Positions 33,860 to 41,058 of a DNA stretch of 56,745 nt are shown here, in pieces. How positions within the stretch are numbered: position 1 is the stretch's first letter; each line of letters starts with the position of its first letter. The notes under the pieces were generated by a model. That model worked only from the letters and a program-made list of their open reading frames with translations. It was not told the origin of the DNA and searched no databases. Position numbers and translations under genes: made by a program. The stretch comes from Actinomycetes bacterium (GTDB lineage: Bacteria; Actinomycetota; Acidimicrobiia; Acidimicrobiales; Aldehydirespiratoraceae): the NCBI GenBank assembly GCA_024276355.1, contig JAJRXJ010000315.1, positions 1 through 56,745 of the forward strand. The letters are read 5' to 3'.

Positions 33860-35262
33860 TCGTTGATCTCCCCAAACGGCAACATCACCACGAAACGTGC
33901 CCCCGGTTTACCGTCTCGGCGGTCTTCGACCCAGATTCGCCCGCCGTGCAGTCCGACGTGTTCGGCGACCAGCGATAGACCGAGCCCGGAGCCGGTGTCC
34001 TGGCCTCGCCGTCCGCCGGCACTCCCGCGTGAGAATCGGTCGAAGATCACGAATCTCTCACGGGCCGGCACGCCGGGGCCGTTGTCCTCGACGGCCAGAA
34101 GGATCGAGTTGTCGACGCGATCGAGGGAGACAGTGATTTCGCCGTCGCCGTACTTGGCAGCGTTGTCGATCAGGTTGGCGAGCACCTGGGCCAGGCGTCG
34201 TTTGTCGGCAACCACGATTGTCGATTGTGCGTCGAGAGAGGTCTGCACCACTGTGTCGGGCCTCGACGAGTGGGATATTGCCTGGCGCACGAATTCAGAG
34301 AAATCGATTTCTTCCGCCTGAAGTGAGGCCGAGCCGACGTCGTATCTGCTGATCTCGAGAAGATCCTCGACGAGGCGGGTGAAACGTTTGACGTCGTCGG
34401 TGAGCAGGTCGAGCGCTGTTCGGCTGCGTTCGTTGAGTTCGTCCCTGTTGTTGTTGAGCACCTCGACGGACGCGTTGAGGGTCATGAGCGGGCTGCGCAG
34501 CTCGTGGCTGACCTCGGATGCAAACCGCGAATCGCGCTGGATACGGTCTTCGAGCGCACCAGCCATCTCGTTGAACGACGCGGTGAGGGAGGCGAGATCG
34601 GCGTCGGCGGGAGGCTCGAGGCGAGTGTCGAGTTCACCCGCGGCGAGCGACTCGGCGGCCGCGCGAACGTCGGCCAAGGGTGTGAGGGTGCGGCGTGACG
34701 CCCACCAACCGACCGAGGCCGCGAGGACGGTCGAGGCCGCGGCGACGCCGGAGACGATGAGCCCCAAGGCACTGAGGGTGGCCTCGATGTCGTCGAGAAA
34801 TATCGCTTCGAAATAGGCAGCGTCGCGGTTGGGCAGGGGAATCCCGGTGATCACGGCGGGGCGACCGTCGAGATCAGTACGTATGGTGCCCGCCTCGGAG
34901 CTCGACACGATCTCCAGCAACGAGGGGGGGACGTTGTCGCTGTTGAACACCTGGGTGTCGGAGGCTGTCCAGTCGTCGCCGAACCGCAGCAGGGGATAGG
35001 CACCCTTGGTGGTGCTCAGAGAATCGATGATGGCGCCGAGGCCCTCAGCGTCGATCTCGGGTGTGAGACGGGCCTGCACCCTCCGGCCATTGGCGGTGAC
35101 CACCCGGAACGCGGTCTGCTCACGCGTCTCAAGAAGATTCTGTCGGGTGAGGGTGAGGGTTGCGAGCGCGATGGTGGCCGAGAGCAGCAGTCCGCCGAAC
35201 GCGAAAAAGAGGGTGAGACGGGCCCTCAGCCCCAAGCGTTCGAAATGGGGGCGCAGCTTCAT
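33856..35262 (-). CDS. mtrB: Two-component sensor histidine kinase, MtrB-like
   Basis: 468 aa. Two TMs (about residues 17-38 and 163-188) frame an extracytoplasmic sensor of about 125 residues; a HAMP region follows (RRTLTPLADVRAAAESLAAGEL). Kinase boxes: SHELRSPL with phospho-His about 253, NLIDNAAKYGDG, EDNGPGVP and GSGLGLSLV. The partner regulator lies 18 bases upstream and the LpqB-like lipoprotein directly downstream, the mtrAB-lpqB layout. MtrB links cell division and wall metabolism in mycobacteria and corynebacteria; the same role is likely here. Confidence 0.9.
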   Translation of the reverse strand: MKLRPHFERLGLRARLTLFFAFGGLLLSATIALATLTLTRQNLLETREQTAFRVVTANGRRVQARLTPEIDAEGLGAIIDSLSTTKGAYPLLRFGDDWTASDTQVFNSDNVPPSLLEIVSSSEAGTIRTDLDGRPAVITGIPLPNRDAAYFEAIFLDDIEATLSALGLIVSGVAAASTVLAASVGWWASRRTLTPLADVRAAAESLAAGELDTRLEPPADADLASLTASFNEMAGALEDRIQRDSRFASEVSHELRSPLMTLNASVEVLNNNRDELNERSRTALDLLTDDVKRFTRLVEDLLEISRYDVGSASLQAEEIDFSEFVRQAISHSSRPDTVVQTSLDAQSTIVVADKRRLAQVLANLIDNAAKYGDGEITVSLDRVDNSILLAVEDNGPGVPARERFVIFDRFSRGSAGGRRGQDTGSGLGLSLVAEHVGLHGGRIWVEDRRDGKPGARFVVMLPFGEINE

Positions 35263-35280
35263 CGGATCATCGACCTGCGC

Positions 35281-35961
35281 TCAGGCCTGCAACTTGTAGC
35301 CCAATCCTCGCACGGTCACCACATGGCGGGGATTGGCAGCGTCGGACTCGATCTTCGTTCGTAGCCGACGAATATGAACATCGACGAGGCGACCGTCGCC
35401 GAAGTACCCGTAACCCCAGACCTTCTCGAGGAGAACCTCGCGACTGAAGACCCGTCCGGGATTCGATGCCAACTCGACCAGAAGACGGAACTCGGTCTTG
35501 GTGAGGTGGAGCTCGGTTCCGGCAAGACGGACGACACCCTCATCAGGGATTATCTCGAGATCGCCAAAAACCATGTGGCGACTACCGGCGTCGCTGGAAC
35601 GCACGCGACGCAGCAGCGCCCTGATGCGGGCCGACAGCTCCTTGGGAGCGAACGGTTTGGTGAGGTAGTCGTCGGCACCGGCTTCGAGACCGGCCACCAC
35701 ATCGTGGGTGTCGATGCGTGCGGTGACCATGACGATGGGTACATCGCTGACCCTTCGAATGGCCCGGCACACGTCGAACCCGTCGATGCCCGGAAGCATG
35801 ATGTCGATGAGGACGACATCGGCGGGCTCGCGTGTGAACGCGTTGAGTGCGTCCTCTCCGGACGCGGCTTCTTCGACCACCCACCCCTCATCTTCGAGAG
35901 CGAGTTTCACCGAAGTTCGGATTCTCTCATCGTCTTCGACTGTCAGGATTCGTGTACCCAC
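35281..35961 (-). CDS. mtrA: OmpR-family response regulator, MtrA-like
   Basis: 226 aa. Receiver domain with acidic pocket VEDDE, phospho-acceptor Asp in VVLIDIMLPGIDG, MVTAR and LTKPF; C-terminal winged helix with LHLTKTEFRLLVELASNPGRVFSREVLLEKVWGYGYFGDGRLVDVHIRRLRTKI. Close in layout to MtrA. GTG 35961 precedes GTRILTVEDDE; CAGCAT lies seven bases before it. First gene of the mtrA-mtrB-GerMN operon. MtrA binding sites upstream cannot be identified by eye. Confidence 0.92.
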   Translation of the reverse strand: MGTRILTVEDDERIRTSVKLALEDEGWVVEEAASGEDALNAFTREPADVVLIDIMLPGIDGFDVCRAIRRVSDVPIVMVTARIDTHDVVAGLEAGADDYLTKPFAPKELSARIRALLRRVRSSDAGSRHMVFGDLEIIPDEGVVRLAGTELHLTKTEFRLLVELASNPGRVFSREVLLEKVWGYGYFGDGRLVDVHIRRLRTKIESDAANPRHVVTVRGLGYKLQA

Positions 35962-36015
35962 AACTGCGATGCTGCCAGAAATCGGGGCCGATGGGGCGCC
36001 ATCTCCCCAATTGGA

Positions 36016-36807
36016 TCAGGCCGAGTGGGCCCCGGCTTCTTCGAGGAGCTTCGAGAACTGATCGAAAATGGCCGGTGCGGATCCGAAAAAGGCCCCGTCT
36101 GCAACGCTGTCATGATCGAGAACCGCCCCGGCCTCGGACGCAATGAGTGCTCCGGCGGCGGTGTCCCATGGAGCGAGTCCGCGTTCGAAGTATGCGTCGA
36201 CTCGACCGCAGGCGAGGGCGCAAAGATCAAGGGCCGCTCCTCCCATGCGCCTGATGTCGCGCACTGCCGGCAGGATCGTGACCAGCGAACCGGCTTGGGC
36301 CCGGCGACGTTCGCTGTCGTAGGAGAAGCCGGTGGCCACCAGTGCGGTCGACAGATCATCGGCAGCACTCACGGAGATGGTCGCACCGTTTCGTGTGGCA
36401 CCGCCGCCCCGGGTGGCACGAAATCGTTCGTTTCGTACCGGATCGTGGACCAGCCCGGCCACGGTCCGCCCTTCGACATTCGCGGCAACCGATATCGAAT
36501 AACCGGGAATGTCGTAGATGAAGTTGGTGGTGCCGTCGATGGGGTCGATCACCCATGTGACTCCGCTCTCCGAGGGGCGCGATGAGCCCTCCTCCCCGAG
36601 TATCCCGTCGCGGGGGCGATTTCCGAGGATGCTTTCCACGAGCTGGGCCTCGACCCAACGATCGATGTCGGTCACCATGTCGGTGCGGCTGGACTTGGTG
36701 TCTATGGCCAGGGTCGGCTGTGTACCGGAGCGATCCAGTCGATGGGTGACCAGATCAACCGCGGCGTCGGCTATGCCGAGCAACTCGGCCGCCGGTGTGG
36801 GGCTCAC
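36016..36807 (-). CDS. Inositol monophosphatase-family phosphatase
   Basis: 263 aa. Metal-binding motifs GEEGSSRP, WVIDPIDGTTNFIYDIPGYSIS and APWDTAAGALIASEAGA are complete. Family enzymes hydrolyse inositol phosphates, fructose-1,6-bisphosphate, histidinol phosphate or PAP, so exact substrate is open; an actinobacterium with PimB-like chemistry would need inositol. GTG 36807 overlaps the upstream membrane protein stop as GTGA. Confidence 0.9.
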   Translation of the reverse strand: MSPTPAAELLGIADAAVDLVTHRLDRSGTQPTLAIDTKSSRTDMVTDIDRWVEAQLVESILGNRPRDGILGEEGSSRPSESGVTWVIDPIDGTTNFIYDIPGYSISVAANVEGRTVAGLVHDPVRNERFRATRGGGATRNGATISVSAADDLSTALVATGFSYDSERRRAQAGSLVTILPAVRDIRRMGGAALDLCALACGRVDAYFERGLAPWDTAAGALIASEAGAVLDHDSVADGAFFGSAPAIFDQFSKLLEEAGAHSA

Positions 36808-37097
36808 TTGCCGGCACCGCGTGCGTGATCACGAGCCTGCTTGGCATTCCATTCGGCCATGGCCCGCAGGGTCAGCACGGCCACGATCGCCACCCCCAGA
36901 GCAGTGCCGACGGCGCTGGCAATGCCGACCGCACCTGCCAGTGTGGTGCATCCATCGTTGCATTGGAGGTCGGTGACGGAATACCCGATGAGCCCGCCGC
37001 AGAGGCCGCCGACCAGAATCGCGGCGACCGCGAGGGCACGGGCCAGCACCGGCGGGATGGCCGAGTCAGCGGGGGACATTTTGGCTTGATCTGACAT
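36804..37097 (-). CDS. Small membrane protein, 97 aa
   Basis: From ATG 37097 (MSDQAKMSPADSAIPP), two TMs with glycine-rich cores (RALAVAAILVGGLCGGLIGYSV and GAVGIASAVGTALGVAIVAVLTLRAMAEW) separated by a loop with two Cys (LQCNDGCTTL) that may form a disulfide outside. The C-terminal tail is basic. No family recognised. The start is seven bases after TAGGAT, consistent with a leaderless transcript; the longer track frame overlaps the divergent glycosyltransferase. Coupled to the phosphatase gene. Confidence 0.78.
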   Translation of the reverse strand: MSDQAKMSPADSAIPPVLARALAVAAILVGGLCGGLIGYSVTDLQCNDGCTTLAGAVGIASAVGTALGVAIVAVLTLRAMAEWNAKQARDHARGAGK

Positions 37098-37104
37098 TGC
37101 CTGA

Positions 37105-37110
37105 ATCCTA
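37105..37110 (-). promoter_or_regulatory. -10-like TAGGAT before the 97-aa membrane gene
   Basis: TAGGAT, seven bases (TCAGGCA), ATG 37097 on the minus strand; the only purine stretch, AGG, is too close to act as SD. Confidence 0.5.
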
Positions 37111-37162
37111 GCGACGCGTGGGTGTCCCTCACCGGGCCAATGCGGCTCTAGAGTGCGCAGCC

Positions 37163-37885
37163 GTGCGTGTGTTGGCCGTGTTACCCACATTTCAAGAGTC
37201 GGCGAACATCGAAGAGGTGCTCCGCAAGTCGCTGGAAGCGGTGCCGTCGTTGTGCGTGCTCGTGGTCGACGACAGCAGTCCCGACGGCACCGCCGAGATC
37301 GCTGAGCGTGTGGGCAAAGAGATCGGCAACATCAGTGTCATGAAGCGGCCGGCCAAGTCCGGTCTGGGTTCTGCCTACCGGGACGGCTTCCGTCGTGGTT
37401 TGGCCGAGGGCTTCGACGTCCTCATCGAGATGGATTCCGATCTGTCACACGACCCGGCCGCACTCCCGGATCTGATCGCCGGTATCGAGGCGGGAGCCGA
37501 CCTGGTGATCGGCAGCCGCTACGTGCCCGGTGGGTCCATCCCCGACTGGACATGGCACCGTCGGGCGCTGTCGCGATGGGGAAACCGCTACGCCTCGAAG
37601 GTTCTCGCCATCGATGTCAACGATGCCACCAGTGGGTACCGCGCCTACCGGTCCGAATTGATGGCCAAAGTGGATTTCCATGATGTGAAGGCTGATGGCT
37701 ACGGCTTCCAGATCGAAATGGCCTACCGCGTCCTACGGGCCGGTGGATCGGTCAGCGAGGTACCGATCTCGTTCGTGGATCGAGCCCGTGGCACCTCCAA
37801 GATGTCGAGTCGGATCGTGGTCGAGGCCTTGCTGCTGGTCACCTGGTGGGGAATTCGCGACCGGCTGCTCAAACCGAGGGGCTGA
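37163..37885 (+). CDS. Polyprenol-phosphate mannose synthase (GT2, Ppm/Dpm type)
   Basis: 240 aa from GTG 37163. VRVLAVLPTFQESANIEEVLRKSLE, VVDDSSPDGTAEIAE and IEMDSDLSHDPAALPDLI (DXD) define a GT2 dolichol-phosphate-mannose synthase. DATSGYRAYRSELMAKV, GYGFQIEMAYRVLRAGGSV and RARGTSKMSSRIV complete the family pattern. It would load mannose from GDP-mannose onto polyprenyl phosphate at the membrane face, the donor for lipoglycan and protein O-mannosylation. No TM domain is fused. TAGAGT lies eight bases upstream of the start. Confidence 0.9.
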   Translation: MRVLAVLPTFQESANIEEVLRKSLEAVPSLCVLVVDDSSPDGTAEIAERVGKEIGNISVMKRPAKSGLGSAYRDGFRRGLAEGFDVLIEMDSDLSHDPAALPDLIAGIEAGADLVIGSRYVPGGSIPDWTWHRRALSRWGNRYASKVLAIDVNDATSGYRAYRSELMAKVDFHDVKADGYGFQIEMAYRVLRAGGSVSEVPISFVDRARGTSKMSSRIVVEALLLVTWWGIRDRLLKPRG

Positions 37886-37903
37886 CAGCCGAAAGGAATA
37901 GCG

Positions 37904-38653
37904 ATGAACTCCGATCAAGTCGCACTTGTGCCTCCGCGTCGTCTCGGTTCCTTGCTGCGTCAGGCCAGAATCGCCGCGGGCTCCGAACTCGATGAGTTCG
38001 CCACCAGAGGCGACTTCGGAGTGGTCGATCTCGACGACATCGAGCATGGCCGTCGGCCGATAGACGACTCCACTCTGGCCATGCTTCTCTCGCTCTACGG
38101 GATAGAAGACTCCGGGCTGCTGCCTGAGCGGTCGAGACTGGTGATCGATCTCGATGCCGGCCGGATCGCGGTGGATCAGGACGACATGAGCATTGGCACA
38201 TCGGCCGACGCCGACAGGGTGTTGGCTCGTTACCTGGCGCTCGTGTACCGGTTGCGTGACCTTCCTCTGGGAACGCGGCTGCACCTGAGAGACGTTGACC
38301 TCGATGTGTTGTCGACCGCTCTGTCGATCGACTCGATCGATGTCGAGACCCGTCTCGAACGGCTCATGCGCGACAAGTCCGATGTGGGTCGCGACCAGGG
38401 CAGGCTCCGCCGTCGGTTGCTCGTGCCTCTGGCCGGGGTGGTCGTGGCAGCCACCGCTGTCGGCGTTCTGGTGCTGGTGTCACAGAGCACCGACACCGCA
38501 CCTGTGGTTGGCGACACCCCCACCACCGCGGTCTCCACCGACCTCGGGTCCGGGGCGGCTGTGGTCGACAACCCCTCCACCCCAACGGTCTCCACCGATT
38601 TGGGTAGCGGCGCTGCCGTGCAGACGAACCCCGCGGGCGGGTCCGGCGGCTGA
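37904..38653 (+). CDS. HTH-like cytoplasmic domain, single TM, repeat-bearing outer tail
   Basis: 249 aa. The N-terminus (RRLGSLLRQARIAAGSELDEFATRGDFGVVDLDDIEHGRR) looks like a divergent Cro/C1 HTH similar in plan to RodZ-type proteins. A central helical part follows, then one TM (RRLLVPLAGVVVAATAVGVLVLVSQS) at about residues 168-193. The C-terminal 55 residues are Thr/Ser/Gly-rich with an exact repeat VSTDLGSGAAV. A membrane-bound regulator is likely. AGGA lies upstream of ATG 37904, downstream of the mannose synthase by 18 bases. Confidence 0.7.
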   Translation: MNSDQVALVPPRRLGSLLRQARIAAGSELDEFATRGDFGVVDLDDIEHGRRPIDDSTLAMLLSLYGIEDSGLLPERSRLVIDLDAGRIAVDQDDMSIGTSADADRVLARYLALVYRLRDLPLGTRLHLRDVDLDVLSTALSIDSIDVETRLERLMRDKSDVGRDQGRLRRRLLVPLAGVVVAATAVGVLVLVSQSTDTAPVVGDTPTTAVSTDLGSGAAVVDNPSTPTVSTDLGSGAAVQTNPAGGSGG

Positions 38654-38698
38654 TCGGGGCTGCTTCCAAGTTCCGGTCGGCGGTGGCATGCTGTGGCG

Positions 38699-39193
38699 AT
38701 GCGCTATTGGAGTGTTGCCGGGGGCCTGCTGAGCGATGAACGGGGCTTGTTGCTGGTTGCCAACCAGCGGCCTGGCGGCATCGTCGACTGGACCACCCCC
38801 GGCGGAGTGGTCGACGATGGCGAGACATCGTTGGCGGCCCTCCAGCGCGAGGTGGCGGAGGAGACGGGCATGGTCGTCGACTCCTGGAGTTCGCTTTGCT
38901 GGACCGTTGAGGTCGATTTCGTCGACCTCGAGATGCACTTGGATGTGGAGGTCCATTCGGCGGCCTCGTTCAGCGGGGAAATATGCCTCGATGATCCCGA
39001 CCGGATCGTGACCGCCGCGGAGTTCGTGTCGCCGAAGACCGCGGTGGAGCTGCTGGCCGGGAGCCCGATGTGGGTGTCCGAGCCCCTGTGCTCGTGGATC
39101 ACCGAGCCATGGCCCGGGGAGCGCCGCCATTTCGCGTACACGGCCCACGGCATCAGCCCGGCCCGAATGAGGGCTGAACGGGTCTCTCCGTGA
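38699..39193 (+). CDS. NUDIX hydrolase
   Basis: 164 aa from ATG 38699. The Nudix box is complete: GGVVDDGETSLAALQREVAEETGM (G-x5-E-x7-REVxEExG). The fold opens YWSVAGGLLSDERGLLLVANQRPGG. These enzymes hydrolyse nucleoside diphosphate derivatives; ADP-ribose or oxidised nucleotides are possible. It is coupled to dinB by GTGA overlap, which would fit nucleotide-pool cleaning with translesion synthesis. CATGCT stands six bases before the start. Confidence 0.9.
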   Translation: MRYWSVAGGLLSDERGLLLVANQRPGGIVDWTTPGGVVDDGETSLAALQREVAEETGMVVDSWSSLCWTVEVDFVDLEMHLDVEVHSAASFSGEICLDDPDRIVTAAEFVSPKTAVELLAGSPMWVSEPLCSWITEPWPGERRHFAYTAHGISPARMRAERVSP

Positions 39194-40467
39194 GCCAGGC
39201 CCTGACCGTGGGGTTGCCGCCCGACGGCACCCTCGGTTTTCTCCACGTCGACATGGATGCCTTTTTTGCTTCGGTGGAGCTGCGGCGGCATCCCGAACTG
39301 AAGGGGAAGCCGGTGGTCGTGGGAGGCACCGGGGACCGGGGGGTCGTCGCGGCAGCAAGCTACGCGGCCCGGTCATATGGCATCCATTCGGCGATGCCAT
39401 CGAGTCGTGCCCGGAGGCTCTGTCCCCACCTGGTTTTCATCAGCGGTGACCACGCACACTACGGCGAGGTGTCGGCGCGGGTCATGGCGATCATGGGCGA
39501 GTTCACTCCGCTCGTGGAGCCGTTGTCGCTCGATGAGGCCTTCCTCGATGTGCGAGGTGCGCTTCACGGCGGTGTTCGACCAAGTGAGATCGCGTCGGAG
39601 ATTCGACGTCTGATCATCGAAAAGGAGGCCCTCACCTGTTCGGTGGGGGTGGCCACGAGCAAGTTCCTCGCCAAGCTGGCAACCGAGAGGGCCAAACCCC
39701 GGGCCACGCCGACCGGCCCGGTGTTCGGCAGCGGCGTGTTCGTGGTCGAACCCGGGACCGAGCTCGACTTTCTGCATCCCATGCCCGTTCGCCGTCTCTG
39801 GGGGGTGGGGCCGGCGACGGGGGAGAAACTGTCCCGAAGGGGAATCGAGACGGTTGGTGACCTCGCCGCGCAACCGGAGTCCCGACTCATTGCCTCGCTC
39901 GGCCGGGCCCAGGGACGCCACCTCCACAGACTGGCCAACGCGGTCGACGAGCGTCCAGTGTCGATCACCCACGGCCTCAAGTCGGTTGGTCACGAGGAGA
40001 CGTTCTCGCGCGACATCGTCGACCCGGAGACCCTGAGAAGGCAGTTGGTGCGAATGAGCGACGCAGTGGCCGCGCGCCTCCGGTCGGGTGGCCAGAGGGG
40101 GCGCACGGTCAGCATCAAGGTCCGGTTCGGGGACTTCACCACGATCACGAGATCGGCAACATCGGAGTTTCCGGTGGATGGGACCGGTCTGATCACATCG
40201 GAGGCGGCCAGGCTGCTCGACGCGATCGATATCTCGCCCGGAGTGCGACTGCTGGGGGTAAGCGTCAGCCAGCTCTCGAGTGGTGAGGCTCGCCAACTCA
40301 GTCTCGACGATCTCGGTCGATCATCCGACGACGCCATCGATCCGGTTGTCGACGAGATCCGGAACCGCTTTGGCGGAGATGCCATCGGTCGGGCCGCGTC
40401 GATGTCCGGTTCCGGTCGATTGTCGAACAAGAAGCTCGGCGAATCGCAGTGGGGGCCATCGCAATGA
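39190..40467 (+). CDS. dinB: DNA polymerase IV (Y-family)
   Basis: 425 aa. Catalytic carboxylates in LHVDMDAFFASVELRRHPELKGKPVVVGG and PLSLDEAFLDV, with CSVGVATSKFLAKLA and the HhH region WGVGPATGEKLSRRGIETVGDLA; a C-terminal RQLSLDDLG is a likely beta-clamp contact. It performs error-prone bypass of lesions. GTG 39190 overlaps the NUDIX stop. In actinobacteria dinB often lies upstream of the DUF3040/mraZ region, as here. Confidence 0.95.
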   Translation: MSQALTVGLPPDGTLGFLHVDMDAFFASVELRRHPELKGKPVVVGGTGDRGVVAAASYAARSYGIHSAMPSSRARRLCPHLVFISGDHAHYGEVSARVMAIMGEFTPLVEPLSLDEAFLDVRGALHGGVRPSEIASEIRRLIIEKEALTCSVGVATSKFLAKLATERAKPRATPTGPVFGSGVFVVEPGTELDFLHPMPVRRLWGVGPATGEKLSRRGIETVGDLAAQPESRLIASLGRAQGRHLHRLANAVDERPVSITHGLKSVGHEETFSRDIVDPETLRRQLVRMSDAVAARLRSGGQRGRTVSIKVRFGDFTTITRSATSEFPVDGTGLITSEAARLLDAIDISPGVRLLGVSVSQLSSGEARQLSLDDLGRSSDDAIDPVVDEIRNRFGGDAIGRAASMSGSGRLSNKKLGESQWGPSQ

Positions 40468-40628
40468 GCGGGCCGGCGGGATTCGCGCCACGCGGTCAGC
40501 GCGCGAACATCCGGCGGAAGTGTTCCAGTACGGCAAAGATTCCAGAGTGTGGAAGGTCGCGCGTTGTTAGGCGGTTCCCGGTGTGAGACACTGTGAGAGC
40601 TAGGGAAGCCGGGCGAGAGGAATCAAAG

Positions 40629-41015
40629 GTGCCCCTTTCAGAGGACGAGAAGCGAATCCTCACCGAGATAGAGCAGCATCTCTACGAGTCAGACCCAAAG
40701 CTCGTGAACGAGGTGTCCAAGACCACTGTCTACACGCACGCGTTCCGCAACATGAAGTGGGCCACTCTCGGCTTCATCTCGGGCGTGGTGTTGATGATCG
40801 CACTCCTGCCCGTCAGCTATGTGCTGGCCTTCGGTGGATTCCTCCTGATGCTGGCCAGCGTTCTGATGTTCGAACGCAACGCCCGTCGCCTCGGCAAGGT
40901 GGGGATCGATCAGATGACCCGTTCGGTCAGGGGCGGATCAATCAAGGACGCCATGGGCGGCGCCGGCGCCCGCATGCGGGAGCGGTTCAATCGCCCCGAC
41001 GACCGCACCGACTGA
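40629..41015 (+). CDS. DUF3040 membrane protein
   Basis: 128 aa. The family opening PLSEDEKRILTEIEQHLYESDPKL is followed by two TMs (ATLGFISGVVLMIALLPVSYVLAFGGFLLMLASVLMFE) and a basic C-terminal tail (RSVRGGSIKDAMGGAGARMRERFNR). GTG 40629 has GAGAGGA with about 7-nt spacing; the track start is upstream. Known from actinobacterial regions between dinB and mraZ; role not established, perhaps linked to division or envelope. Confidence 0.9.
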   Translation: MPLSEDEKRILTEIEQHLYESDPKLVNEVSKTTVYTHAFRNMKWATLGFISGVVLMIALLPVSYVLAFGGFLLMLASVLMFERNARRLGKVGIDQMTRSVRGGSIKDAMGGAGARMRERFNRPDDRTD

Positions 41016-41058
41016 GTTCGAAACCCGGTCGTGAGCGATTGGGCGGGTCGGCGATGTT

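Noticed and set aside
35374-36585. 403-aa ORF antisense to mtrA and the phosphatase
   Set aside because: Covers parts of two recognised genes in opposite direction with no domain.
40505-40525. GAACA...TGTTC inverted repeat after dinB as an SOS box
   Set aside because: Arms of only 5 bp with 11-bp spacing do not fit the actinobacterial LexA site, and it lies downstream of dinB.
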